Shown: positions 49,737 to 62,091 of the stretch, piece by piece
Position numbering within the stretch: position 1 is the first letter of the stretch
Layout: each line of letters opens with the position of its first letter
DNA from: Paramacrobiotus metropolitanus
Lineage: Eukaryota > Tardigrada > Eutardigrada > Parachela > Macrobiotidae
Direction: 5' to 3'
DNA length: 64,000 bases
NCBI RefSeq assembly: GCF_019649055.1
Contig: NW_026570222.1
Location: 3,286,001 to 3,350,000 of the forward strand
Program-made: the position numbers and the translations under genes
The notes under the pieces: model-generated
Seen by the model: only the letters and a program-made list of their open reading frames with translations
What the model was told of the DNA's origin: nothing
Database searches by the model: none

Positions 49737-51541
49737 ATGGATAGCAAGCCAGAGTCAAGGAATGGCCTGTCTGCTTCCGGTAAGCCACTGGTGACACAAA
49801 CCACGTCGGCTGCTGTCCCAAACACCCAAGTCTTCCATTTCGGAGATTGGATCATAACAATCACGAAAGCTCCAATTATGAGCTCCCAGTGTCTGTGCGC
49901 AAAGGAAAGCTCCATTGCCAGCATTGCGAGCCATCAAAGTGGGAACTGCGTTCCCGGTAGCGGTGGCAGATGCGTCTTTTGTAGGTAAATGTGAACAGCA
50001 TACTGATTGTGAGTTACAATTTAGTAATCGTGCAACGGACCCTGGATAATTTTCCCTTTGCAATAATATTAGGAATGAAGCGCGCTTTACGCTGAAATAT
50101 CTTCCCGATATGGTCTTTGTGGAGAACTCTTTGCGTATCGAGAATGCCAAAACGCAGTCAGGAATTGAATTTAACGCTGTGGATGCTGTGAATTCAATCG
50201 GAGAGCAGCCTTCGGGTGATATTCAGGTGGCGTCCGCTAGTGTATGGCAGGAATCCAGGTGAGCGTAAGAAAACAGAGAATTTTGCGCAATTTCGTAAAA
50301 TGATCACCTTTAATCTGCTTGTCAGCGATTTCTTAAACTGTTTTTCGTATAACTTTTGTAACAAAAAGTCTTGTTGAACTACTCGTATGTCCTGCAATTT
50401 TCCACCGAATTCACCGTGATGGACTCCGTCTGACTTTTAATTGTTTAATAGTTCGTATGGGTCCGAATATTTAAAGTGGGCAGCATAGTTTCTTGTTAGT
50501 ATTTTGATATGCAGCATTACAAAGTGAGCATACACCAGTCTTATATATTTTAAATTTTATTCACTACAGTAGCCAGCAGTTGTTGTACTTGAATAGGCTT
50601 TGCGCGAGTTACTAGTACATATGATAACATATCGCTTTTATCTGCCTTTTTAGGACCGAAGCTCTCAAAACGTACGGGTCGAAGACGGTGCAGTACGATT
50701 GGACATACACGCCCGATTACCGAGGAAGCGTATTTGGCACCATGCATTCCCAGGTTTGTAAATACTGATAGATAGTAATGTTTACAGTACTCGTTGAATC
50801 CTCGCTGTCATAGATCACATATTACTGCAGTTGTTTTTCATGACTTAGCCAACTGTGGAGGAGTTGGATCTGGAGCTACTAAAACGCAGAGATGCTGTTT
50901 TGCTGTTTGATGAAATTCAACTTTATGGGGATGAATTAGATGATAATGGATGTTCAGAAATGGATTTGAAAATCGTGCGTATAACCAGGCTGCGGCTTGC
51001 AGTGCTTATCCTCTTCAAATGTGCCCACTACGGTTATTTCTGTCACTTACTGATGGCTTTTCGGGGTTGTTTTAGCGGATTGTTGACTCGTATGTGTTTG
51101 TCCTGATGCGATTTTATTTACGGGTTGACCACGTGTTCGTACGTCTTTACGACACGCGGTTACTGCTAAAGGTAAGAACTAAAAGGGTAAATCGCAGTGC
51201 TTTATATCTGTCTTTGTAATTTACAAATCTGAAGCGACTTCAGTTAGGTCAGACTGATTTAATTCATGTACCGTACGAGTATTATATTATTATTCCTACT
51301 ACAATTACAAAACATTGTAATAGGTCCTTATTTGGCTTATTCGAATAGTCTATCTGTATACTACAGTTAATTTTTTTTACTTGGAAGGTTCTACATGCTC
51401 TGTTGTAAAAAATTTTAAAAATATACATTTTGGCAGAAAGGCGAGAATTTCATGCTCCGAGAATATGCCGTACGAGAAAGTAAAATACCTGACCTTCCGG
51501 TACGAATCTTGGACTATCTTCCAGAATTCATCCCTTCGTAA
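49737..51541 (+). CDS. TIPRL: TIP41-like protein (PP2A-family phosphatase regulator)
   Basis: Six exons close in phase: 49737-49984, 50073-50258, 50654-50753, 50849-50974, 51076-51171 and 51437-51541. They give 286 residues, close to the 272 of human TIPRL. Family signatures include FHFGDWIITITKAPIM, YLPDMVFVENSLRIEN, GIEFNAVDAV, VWQESR, YDWTYTPDYRGS, LLFDEIQLYGDELDDNG, FVLMRFYLRVDHVFVRLYDTR and REYAVRESKIPDLP. TIPRL/TIP41 binds the catalytic subunits of PP2A, PP4 and PP6 and affects TOR and DNA-damage signalling. The end is taken as the TAA at 51539-51541; a splice at 51499 to an unseen exon is possible, so the last 14 residues are less certain. Confidence 0.93.
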
Positions 51542-51977
51542 TTCGTAACGGCTAATTTTCATTTCAGAAATCGGTTTCGCCTATGGATCCCATGCAGATT
51601 TGGTCTGCTTTAAGTCCGTTAAAAACTTTCATGAAAAGCTGAGTTAAGGATTACACTAAACTTAATGTTTTTTTAGTTCCTCTTCCACTGATATTTTCTT
51701 GATTAAATTGTCACTGTTTAGGATGTTTAAACTGTTTTATTTTAGCAACATGGTTGTAAAAATTATACTCAACATTCGTATGTCCGTAAAATGGCATTAA
51801 AAAGTTCTATATCACAAATGCTAAAATCTTTGACAACTCTCTGTATAAACCGGGGAACGTAAAATCCTTATAACAAACAACATAATGAAACCAACAAGGC
51901 AACATGGCGATAAGGTAGAAAAACTGTGGTAAAGGAATGCTATTCCACGCGCAATGGCGGAAAGTCGGTTTTCCGGA
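51542..51977. other. 3' intergenic region between convergent TIPRL and ITPK1
   Basis: About 435 bp, AT-rich, with no gene. It probably holds both 3' UTRs. Confidence 0.4.
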
Positions 51978-54960
51978 CTACTGTCTGATTACAGTAGCGC
52001 TCGTGACAGACTGGAATGAGCGTGGGATATTCTTCGTTTTTGTGTTTAATCCATTCTTTTCCCGCGAAAGAATAGCACTGCGGTGCTTGACAGTGGAATG
52101 CAGAAAATCGGACAACGTACCAAAAAAATCCGGCACTCCATCATAGCCTGTAAATAAAATCAAAGTATGAGTCTGTACGACTTAACAGGACGAAGCGCAA
52201 ATCAAAACTAATATTGCAATGCAATTCAGACGTCAACCGAAAAAGTAATTTGCCGACATTCGAATTTAAATTTCACACGGGTATGCAGGTTAACGTACTG
52301 GGAAAGGCATTCACATCAATTATCGCCAGCCTTCCGGTGTCAACTTCGCGAATTAAATCAATTCCAATTAAGGACAGCCCGAATTGCTGCCTTATTCCTT
52401 GGACAATGAACGATACTACTGCCGGATCAAGTTCAACCTCAGCGGTTGCTGCGTTAATACTGTTGGCCGCAATACGAAACAGGGGAAGCTTCGACGGATC
52501 ACTACAAAGCCATTGGGCTTTGGATATATCCTGGCTATCAAAAACGATCGGCGGAAGGTCTAGAAAGAGTAAAAAACACTTTCAGCCACAAGCAAACGTA
52601 CGGTCCCCAACTCCAAATCTAAGCCGACGTGAGTAGCTGTTAACTGGACTGTCTGAACAACCGAAACGTACTTCCAACGAACAAAAATATCAAGTGTCTA
52701 ACAGTTAATTTTCGGTGGCACTTACCGTTCAAATAAAAGTTCTCAAAAGAAGGTCGGCGCACAACATGGTGCTTGTCTCCAATAACAAATACTTTATACA
52801 GAATAGCATCATGATTAACGAAAGACTGGGCAACACAGGGGACCTTGATGCTTTCCAGGCCCGTAGCATTGAAAATAATCATCATATGGTGCGCATCTGA
52901 CGAGCCGTGGGCTTCTTGCGGTTTGCATACAATCGGAAATTGCACATGTCCGCGCTGCAGCTGTTGAAGCATTTCCTCGGGTGCGGTGGCACTCAGTTCG
53001 ATGAAGGCAGGCGAAAATACCATTTCTACAACAATACAAACAGAGTTAACAGGCCTGTATGGACCAGGCAATAAAATATACGGAAGTGTGCATGGTTGAT
53101 TCATAATCAACAGTCGGATGAATATGAATCAAACATCAAACATGCCCTGCCCCGGGTATGAAATGTATATGGGTACATGAAAAATTCGCTGACATTCCAG
53201 TTTTTTTTGTGTACTCGTACGAGTATATTGAAGAAACGTGCAAACTGAACATTCAAAGCCTCCAACCAAAACGAAATCAGTTCTTGTTATCCTTAGCTTA
53301 TTAAACCGTAAGATCAAATCGAAAACGAAATAACTCCACCCAGAGAACAAGCATACCGCGGAGACTTTCCGTGCGATATATTTGTCATAAATAAGTATTA
53401 TTCCGTGATTACTCCCTGACGTATTCGTAAATCTTAACAAGACACTACTGGAATTCGATCGAATTTTACCACTCATGTCCATCAAAATTAAACGCATTTT
53501 TCCCAAGTTTTTGGCGTACTCAGCACGTTTTCAAGAAGACGAAAAGGTAATTTCCTATTAACGCTTTACAATTAACATTATCATAATATTCACAATTAGT
53601 ACTGTTTACCGTGTCTACAAGCCGGGCTGGAAGCGGTCAGGTGATACTGACGCTGGCGCAGTAATAGCTTCTTCAAATTGTCAACTGGATCAATGACAAT
53701 CAGTTCTGGATGACTTTGCTGGTATTCCTGTCCAGAAAAAAACCAATCACTAATCAAGTATGGTATTGTCATACATTGAAAACTGCCATTTGCACGTAGT
53801 CTGAACGTTATTTTTTTACCTGCAAATCATGGAAAAACTCAGCTGCTTTCTCCGCTTCCGCTCTAACAGCATGATCGGTGCTATTGGTTTGCTCAGCTCT
53901 AACAATCATATCCGTCAATTTATGAAGAAAGATATCAAATGGTCCTTGCTGTTCCAAAGGGCGTCCAAAATCAACCTAAAAGTCGATAAAAATATTCAAC
54001 AACCGCAAACAATTCCAATTGTGTACACGCACTGCCGATAAGCTGCAATCAGCAAAAATTGGAAATTTTAGCGTAAACATAAAAAGCTGATTGAGTGCGC
54101 ACACGCACTTCCACGTTAGTTGCTTACTATGTAATATGTATTATGAATTTCCGCAAACCCTAACACCGTGTTGTGCGGAAGTACATTGTGCAATACACAA
54201 CTTTCAAGATGAGTACGCCTCGCAGAGAAATTTTGAAAAAGTGTTATGTTAGATGGATAGCCTTAGCGATGAGGGAATTACGAATGAAACGGTTCCCTGT
54301 TTACGGAAATTATTGACTAATTCAAAGTTTTGCAAAACAGTTTCATTAAACACCACGATACCGCAACCTGAGCCGAGCCCCCACTTCAAACGGAAACAAT
54401 TTGCTTAAATACAAATTAATTAAAAATTTTCATTCATTTTTTACGATGAAAGCCAGATTTCACGAAAATACACTCGTTACATTACAACAACAGGCTACAA
54501 CACAGCAATTTGTTTGTCTTAGCATGCAGATCGCTCGCACGCGCAGTCGCGCACCACGGCATATACAGTAATTGTATTCACGGTTCACCCGCAATTCTTA
54601 TGTCTGTGTTTTAGTAAACGGCAAACACCATGCAATTAACATAAATCTGATGTAACAATTCGATCGGAGATTACGCAAAAATCTATCTTATCAAGGCATA
54701 TCAATTCGAGTACTAAGAGCCTCTCATAGTGCACGGCAGCGAAATGAAACACAAATGCAGGAAGATCATAAACTTACCTCAACCAACTCATATCCAGTCT
54801 TCCTACAAGACGGAAGAAGAGCAAACTACAGCGTGGTACACCAAACGGCTGAAATAAAACAGCGGAAATTTCCATTTACCGGCAAATTAAGGCGAACTTG
54901 GACATATCCATTTTCTTCTGCTTTTTCGCACTCATCCAAAATCCGATTCGTCCACAGCTA
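51978..54960 (-). CDS. ITPK1: Inositol-tetrakisphosphate 1-kinase
   Basis: Exons in coding order: 54880 to about 54945 (its acceptor follows CCCTAG), 54778-54802, 53820-53975, 53610-53727, 52726-53025, 52299-52559 and 51978-52147. All join in phase. Motifs match ITPK1: GRIGFWMSAKKQKKM at the start, FGRPLEQQGPFDIFLHKLTD, LIVIDP, FPIVCKPQEAHGSSDAH, VAQSFVNHDAILYKVFVIGD, VVRRPSFENF, FGLSLIGIDLI and IIDVNAFPSYDGVPDFF. This is an ATP-grasp kinase, with Lys of VCKP and the metal-binding Asp/Asn pair in DVNAFP visible. It phosphorylates inositol tetrakisphosphates and feeds InsP6 synthesis. The first coding exon with the start codon lies upstream and was not identified. A 25-nt exon at 54778-54802 is supported by phase. 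Confidence 0.92.
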
Positions 54961-56366
54961 GGGTAAAACCCATTCCTTTTCTTGGGTTTCACTTCCGGAG
55001 AAGCAGCGATATTTAGCATGAAAGGCTCCATACTGAATGCAATTAGCAGAGCCTTTACTGCAGGCTAGAGTTAGACTGAAATCCAGCAAAACTACGAATG
55101 AGCAACTGAATTTCAGCTGCCCTCGTAGCTTATCAACATTCTGATACGACGCACTGATAATCGACATGGGTCATGCTGTTCTGCGCAAGGGACCCAACAA
55201 TCATATTCACAGACCTGCGCTAATCGTAGATGAGTTATTGGTTTAATACTACGCCATCTCGCAGTGTCTCATGATAAGAATTTTATGAAAATCATAATGA
55301 ATCACCAAAAATATGTAACAAGTTATAAGTCACATTACAAAATGCGAACCGAAATCGCTACGGAACTTTTTCAGTTTGTGTTTGTCAAATTGCCATGAGG
55401 CACCACCGGTTTTACTAGAGTAGTAAGTAAGTAAAATACACAATGTGACTCATCGCGTACAGGGATGCGTGGTGAATTGTGTACAGGGATTTGCAGTTCA
55501 ACCACTTGTTGGCGTTCGCGCTTCGCCGTTCCGGAAGTCAGCAGAATGTACGGTATAGCCGGTAATGCGATCGTACGCCGCACGCTGATTTCTGTGCAAG
55601 AGGTGTTCCTGGAAATTCTGAAGTTTCCGAACATCAAAGGTATAAACGCTTTCATAGCTAGCCAGGTGAATGCAGCCGGGGTTGCTACAAGATTTGTTAG
55701 CGTGTTTGTCCCCGCTTCTGGGGACAAGAGAACATCAACGTTTGCCCGTGTGGGCACATTCAAGAAGGCATCTGAAAAGATTTTGGACCCTAAGATCTGG
55801 CCGTCAAATGTGTTCGTACGAGAATGGGTTTACTAAGAAACTGATATTCACCTGATGTGTCGGTTTGTTTTAATTTTGTTTCTACCTGTCCTGCGAAATT
55901 TAACAGTTTTGTTACTGGTACCGTGGTACGTACTGTTTGAATTAAGCGACTTCATTTTCATATTGTGCACCACTAACTAGTTTTTTCCATCACTGATTCT
56001 ATTGTCTACTGCTGTAAAACGGGCGCTGCCCGTCGCACGAAGACATTGAATTCATTGTTATCATTGATTTGTCACTTAAGAGTTAAGAGCCCGAGTATGG
56101 CATATCTCAGCTGCGATTCTGCTCTTGCCATTACGATGGCACAGAGTTTAAAACAAGATACAGTAGTACACGCATGGCATGGTACAAGACAGATCTGGTA
56201 TCATTTCATCATCGTCATGTAAATAATGCAAACTATAAAAAACCATTGGGAAACTACGTGTCAGCACCTTCACCAACGTCTGTTGTGGACTTATCATACA
56301 ACAGTGAATAAAAATTTAAGAATGTTTCTAAGGCTATAATTTCCGTGACTATTGGCTGCTGAATAG
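54961..56366. other. Upstream region of ITPK1 and intergenic sequence
   Basis: About 1.4 kb. It should hold the unseen ITPK1 first exon and promoter, plus the ORF at 55465 listed separately. A hAT-end-like motif, AGTTTTTTCCATCACTG, lies at about 55979-55995 and resembles one end of the nested MITE. No partner end was found. Confidence 0.4.
55465..55836 (+). CDS. Unassigned ORF, possible retroelement fragment
   Basis: A 123-codon open frame begins with ATG. The end region ILDPKIWPSNVFVREW resembles, from memory only, the end of nucleic-acid-binding or ORF1/gag-like domains from animal retroelements. A 130-codon antisense ORF (55371-55763) covers most of it, so I cannot be sure which strand codes. 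No splice context or neighbours help. It may be a transposon remnant. Confidence 0.3.
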   Translation: MRGELCTGICSSTTCWRSRFAVPEVSRMYGIAGNAIVRRTLISVQEVFLEILKFPNIKGINAFIASQVNAAGVATRFVSVFVPASGDKRTSTFARVGTFKKASEKILDPKIWPSNVFVREWVY

Positions 56367-59300
56367 TTAACTTGGACAACTACCGGCGTCCAGTACGATA
56401 TCTCCCATCGCTACGAAAGCGTCTTTATCCGCGGTGAGTTTCGCCTCCAACACAAACAAGGAAGTATTTTGTGGCAGTACCCACTGTGTCGATGACGGTG
56501 TAGCATCGTCACCTATCTTAGGTATCGTGTACATCCGAGTGGGATCGGCGTAATCGTAGACAGTCAAACTCCCGTTCCCAGCTAGAAAATTTACTTTCAG
56601 ACATCGAGCCGACGCGATAGGATTGATTCGTGGCGATATCAGCCTGGCCGTGGCTCCTTTCCCGCCGTTATTCATTAAGCTGCTGATGTATAGAAAACTT
56701 CCGCTGAAACTCAACAGCCATTTCTCGCGGTTAATGGGAAAACTGGAATCCCCAACGTTTCCACGATAGAAGTCGAGCGTATCGCTTATGTCCTGCCGGT
56801 ATCCGCAAAGAGACGCATCCGAAAAATTGCAGCTGCCTGTTTGATTTTGCTGAAAAGCGGTGTGCAGACAGTTGTATTCATCTGAGCCCAGTGGACAATC
56901 AGTCGTGCCGTCGCACCTGTAATTTTATAATTATCAGAAAGATTAAAGGTGCCCATATTTTGTGGTTGAAATTATTACCGTTGACTGGGATTTATACAGC
57001 TTCCGACTTCGCATCTGTATCCGTTCATGCATAATTTGTCGCTTAATGTCTTCGTTGGAGCACCTACAATGACATTACAAATTAGGTGACCTTTTTCCGA
57101 ACAAAACATACTGATGCATACAAGCAGCGCTGAAGTGAAGGCCGGTCTGACTTACTTTTAGTCATAACATCGGTTATCCATGTTCGGTGCTTTGCAACAT
57201 TGACCAGACCAACAACAGCTCCCGTTTGGTTGCAGCCTAACATGAAGCTCGCCACACCCACCACGCTCCACCGTCCATAATAGTCCTTGTTCAATGCCGG
57301 CCCGCCGTGGTCTGTTGTGCAGTTCCCTGGACTGATTCCGGAAAAATTTGCACAAAATGAATTAACAGTCAAGCTTTTTTCCAAGAAACGGATTTTTTTG
57401 GCAGAATGTCGAGTTTATGGCATTGACAGTCACCTGTTGCATGGCATCTTCTACAACAACAATCCATACTTGAATTCTTTCGGGCAATCAACAAACACGT
57501 TGGTACAATTATGAACCCACACACGGCGACTGAACGTGGACGCTGCTTATCGGACATACGTATTACGTATAAAAGTAATAGAATTCGCTAGTCGTACGAG
57601 TAGCTTTCCTATAAAATATATGTATGTATGTTTTCGCGTTATGATGGCTATTTATGAAGAAGACAGCTAAGCAGACAAAAGTTTTTAATAATGTTATTTG
57701 AATGTGGTTTCAGTTTACCGTTGGAAAAAACGCTTTGCCCCATAACTACTCCCCATCCGGTAAGAGTAATACTTTCTGGGGATCCGAACTGCGTGGTAAA
57801 CACACCGGCTTCGCGAAGGCATTCCAGTGGACCGGAACCGCGAGGTGCAGGAGCGCTAAATCCGCATCAGCCGTTGCGATTTCCGGATTAATACTGACAG
57901 TAAAATTTGGATGCATAGCGATAAAATCCACCGGAAGAAATTGCTCATTAGCATTGCGCGAAAAGCGACGTATCATGCCGACGCGGACTACAACAAAACT
58001 GGAAGCCAAATCGATGGTCGCGACACATTTGGCCGAGGTCAACACCCATTCGGCGTCCACTATCACCGCCGAACAGATATATTTCCCATCCTGATATAAG
58101 AGCGCACTCCAGGGATGTTCTCCAGCGGCAACTTTGTTGTAACCGGTTATATATTTGGGTAAGCCATTATCAGGTAAACTCTGCCCACACAGCAGTGAAC
58201 CGCATTCCAAGTAGACCTTCTTCCGCGATGGACAACTAAAGGCAGCGCTAATGACCAGCTGCGCTCCGTCAAATTGCCGGGGCATCTTCAGCGGTCTTTC
58301 CGGGATTTCACCCGGCTCCATAGGAACAAGGTTGGTCGATAGAGATTTATCGTAGCCCATAATTTCGCAGATGGCATCGGATAAGGAGCTTAGCCAGCGC
58401 TCCGCACACACCGGCATCCATTCGCCGCGATTGCGCACAGTCAAACAGCCGGCACGTTCCGACTGAATGCTGGTCATATCGGCATCAATGTGACACGGCG
58501 CTGGAGTAACGCCCAGACATGTCTCTTCATCTTCGCCGTAGGGATTGCAGTCGGGATAGCCGTCGCAGGTCTGATTACGAAAAATACATTGGTGGGATTT
58601 CTGACAAAAGAACTGCGCTGTCGTGCAGTGTCCGCAGAACAGTTCGTCCGATGCGTCCGGACAGTCGATTATCCCGTCACATAATTTCCCCGGGAAATTT
58701 TGTGCTAATCGCTCTTTACACGCTAAAAGTTTTTACATAAAAAATTATAAACCATCCGTGCATCAGTATAAATAACAAAACGTAAAAATTTCTGACCGTG
58801 TGGTCCAAAAAATTAATACCAGCGTGTGTTCCAGAATTTGAAATATTTTCATTCGAAGCACGAATAGATTGTAAATAGATTGTTCACAATAAAAAAAACA
58901 ACTTTTTCTTAATATTCTCCTCACCTCTGCACTGTTCTTCATCCAAACCATTAGCGGCATCCCGCACGCCGTTGCAGAATTTGTCCCTAGCCAGGCAAGC
59001 GCTGTTTGGAAGCGGCAGCTCGTTTTCCTGACACTGACATCCGCTCTCGTCAGTTTTATCTGTGCAGTCCACTTTGCCATCGCATTTGCTAGCCAGTGAT
59101 ATGCATCGGCCTCCATCACAGGACATCGAAGCGTTTGGACATGTTGTCGAACAAAACAGCGGCTCATCGGTCTACAGGTGCACATTAACGTTTGAAAATA
59201 ACACTGCAAAAACCTTGCACGAAGCACATGTTAAAATTACGTGATCAGGACAATCCGTGACACCGTCACACCAAGCCGACAACGGCACACACTTTTCGAC

Positions 59301-61122
59301 AGTGGAAGACGAATTTCCACAGGAAAAATACCCGGCACGATGGCAGTTGTTTGGTTTATTGTCCACGCAGTTGCTCTCATCCGATGCATCTTGACAATCA
59401 GGAAACCCATCGCACTGGGAATAAACGGGGATGCACTGACCGCTGCCACACTGAAACAGTTTATTGGACGCCGTGCATTTCACTGTGCAGTCGGTTTCGT
59501 CCGATCCGTCTCTAATTCAGCAGAATCTTTCGAATTTTTGTGAAACTGCACGGTCACAGCTTATGAAGTGAGGCTAATCCATAAAATTTGAATGCTACCT
59601 ACAAGCAGTCGTCTATAAAATCGCATTTTTTGTATTGCGGTATACATCGACCGTTCGTGCATGTAAACTGCCCCGGTATACAGGAGCAGTTTGCAGATTC
59701 ATCGGAACGGTCGGAGCAATCAGCTGCGCCATTGCACCTGCAAGAAAATTTACAAATTAATTATTGCATATTATGATGTCGTCAGGCTGGTCACGGTATG
59801 ATGCTAAAACCATATTTGTCGCACTGTATAAGCAACTCAAAACAGGTTCCTTACCAAACATTCAGTAGCGATTTACATAAACCATCATCGCAGTTAAAAT
59901 TTCCACTGCTGCAAGCTACGAACCATAACAAAAGCACAGTTGCGAACAGTTGAATTTGATTACGTAGAATATAGTTACACAAAGTGTCGATGTCGCACAG
60001 CTTTTTGAAACAGATTCAAGAAATTTGTTTGACAAAAAAGAAAAGCTGATCCTTATGCTGTGATCAAATTCCGAATGATTATATTTAAAAGGTAAACATC
60101 TGTGTAACCACAAACCGCAGTCCTGTTCGTCGCTTCCATCCAGACAGGAAAAGATCCCATCTGTATAAATAATATAAACGAGAGGATCAGAAACTGTGAG
60201 GCAACTACGGGAAAGCAATGATAATGTTTAAAAACTCTGGGTTCGTATTCATTTTACCGCAGCGATTGTTCAGCGGAACACATTGTCCATTGTTGCACCG
60301 GAAATGGTCAGAGCTGGAACAGTTTATACTAGAGCAGTTTAAGCTCGGCACGGAACATAGACCATTTCGTGTTCCGGTTGGTAAACAGACTGCTGCCAAA
60401 TTGACGCATAATCCGTTGGTACACAAAACCTCATCCGCAGAACATGGACAATCCATTTCATCTGAATTGTCACCGTCCGGACAATCGTTCTTCCCGTTAC
60501 ACCGGTAAGAAGTTTTGATCAGCAACCCGGCTTTGCATTTTAAATATGGACCTGCAGAAATTACTCAAACACTTTTCATAAAAGTTTTATTTCAGTTGCG
60601 GCATAGTGGATACTGTGTTGCTTTAAGCCATAAATCGTCGCCATTAGTTAATTGGGCTAACTTAACTGCACCGATACATTTTAAGGACATCTTACGAGTA
60701 GATCAAACTCTTAATGCCAGCTGAAACCCCAACGGAAATTGTAGTTTCACGCGCTTTAATTGCAAACTAAACTTACCCTTTTGGACCACATTTGGGTTCA
60801 GAACATACGCATTATCAGCAGCAGACAGCAGCATATCAGATCTAGACAAAAGGTCACTTATACGAGAATCATTAAAATTCAGAACAGGATCGACACAAGC
60901 ATTAATGCATCCATCGATAGAACAACACAATTGTTTCCCTGGGCATTCAAAATGAAAGAAACAGCGGCTACTAGGACTTGGACCGGCACTGCATTTTCCG
61001 CTAACGGAAGCACATCGGCCTGGTTTTTCCAAACCTAAATTCTGACCCCTTACTAAAATGTTTAATACCACAAGCTGTAGTACCAAGGGCATGCTGCACA
61101 CATTGTAAAATTTCAAAGCCAT
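56367..61122 (-). CDS. Secreted WAP-LDLa-SRCR-trypsin-like-MAM mosaic, pseudoprotease
   Basis: The first coding exon is 60777-61122: ATG, signal peptide, then a WAP-type cysteine domain ([22 protein letters not shown]). LDL-receptor class A repeats follow at about 60258-60551, 60105-60160, 59853-59925, 59600-59737, 59245-59512, 58923-59178 and 58520-58700, with motifs such as [16 protein letters not shown] and [16 protein letters not shown]. An SRCR-like segment ([15 protein letters not shown]) leads into a trypsin-like domain at about 57750-58180 and 57150-57450. There the catalytic His is Lys (LTSAKC) and the Ser is His (TDHGGPAL), while the Asp is kept (ADLALLHL). A last LDLa and a MAM domain ([18 protein letters not shown]) end the protein. 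It looks like an extracellular scaffold or inhibitor-like protein, not an active enzyme. The protease frame shifts by one base in an A-run near 57375-57380. Confidence 0.85.
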
Positions 61123-62091
61123 GATTATTAAGTAGTAAAAAAGTTCTAAAAACAAAAACTTTCTATTAAATTGTCACTTTCCATGCCCATAATTATAATT
61201 CTGCAAGACACCATCAAAGAGTTATTGTGCTGGTACTCCATGCATACAATACATATTATTTTGCGCTATTTGCTTCCATCAAGTACACTGTGTTATAACT
61301 TACGGACTAAAACTTATGAAACCGCTTCCGCGATTTTTTGAATCGTATGTTATTAATAGCTGAGATTAATAAATAATTGTGTATGCCCGTTGCTCAACAC
61401 TTGTGAACAAACAATGTTAATGAGAATGAATTTTCCGCACACATATACGCGCAGTGCACGGTTGAATTCACAAGTTCAAAGCAACTTAAAATGCACAAAA
61501 CAGTCTCGCCATGTGAAATTAGTCTTCGAATTTGAAAACTTTCCTTTCACAGGCCTTTTGTGAGCATCACATGTGATGGATTTACACAACGTATAATGAG
61601 TTTTATTAACAGATCTGTACAGTATTTATCCAACAGTGTTATGTAATCCAGCCAGTCAAGATAAAAATTATTCGGATGTTGTCCGGAGTTAAGTACTGAA
61701 CACTTACACATTTATAGACAAGCCGTCACAAGCGTATAGCAATATAAAGTACCTACGGTCAACAGCTTTTATCATTCGAAACGGTCAAAACGCAACAGTT
61801 GACGATAAGTTTAACAACAGTTTTAACAAAACAATGAGATTATTTTTAAGAAAGCACAACAGTATGAGCTGCAAATCATTCCGGTTTCTTAAAAGGCCTT
61901 CAAAGTTAGAAATAAGAAGCTAGCAGAAATTTGAGGTGAACTTAAACATTACATGGCTTAAATACATGCGGCAAGTAAGACTGTATGAATTTCATACATA
62001 TGCTAGTTTCATACTATGAAACCGTTAGCAGTACAGTATACCGCCCGATTTTCCACGAAGAGAAACTGATAATCAGCGTCAACGTTGGTTC
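61123..62091. other. Intergenic region
   Basis: About 970 bp between the mosaic gene start and the Wntless stop codon. It presumably contains the mosaic gene promoter and the Wntless 3' UTR. AT-rich; no gene supported. Confidence 0.4.

Noticed and set aside
57702-58094. 130-codon plus-strand ORF
   Set aside because: Antisense of the trypsin-like exon; no domain of its own.
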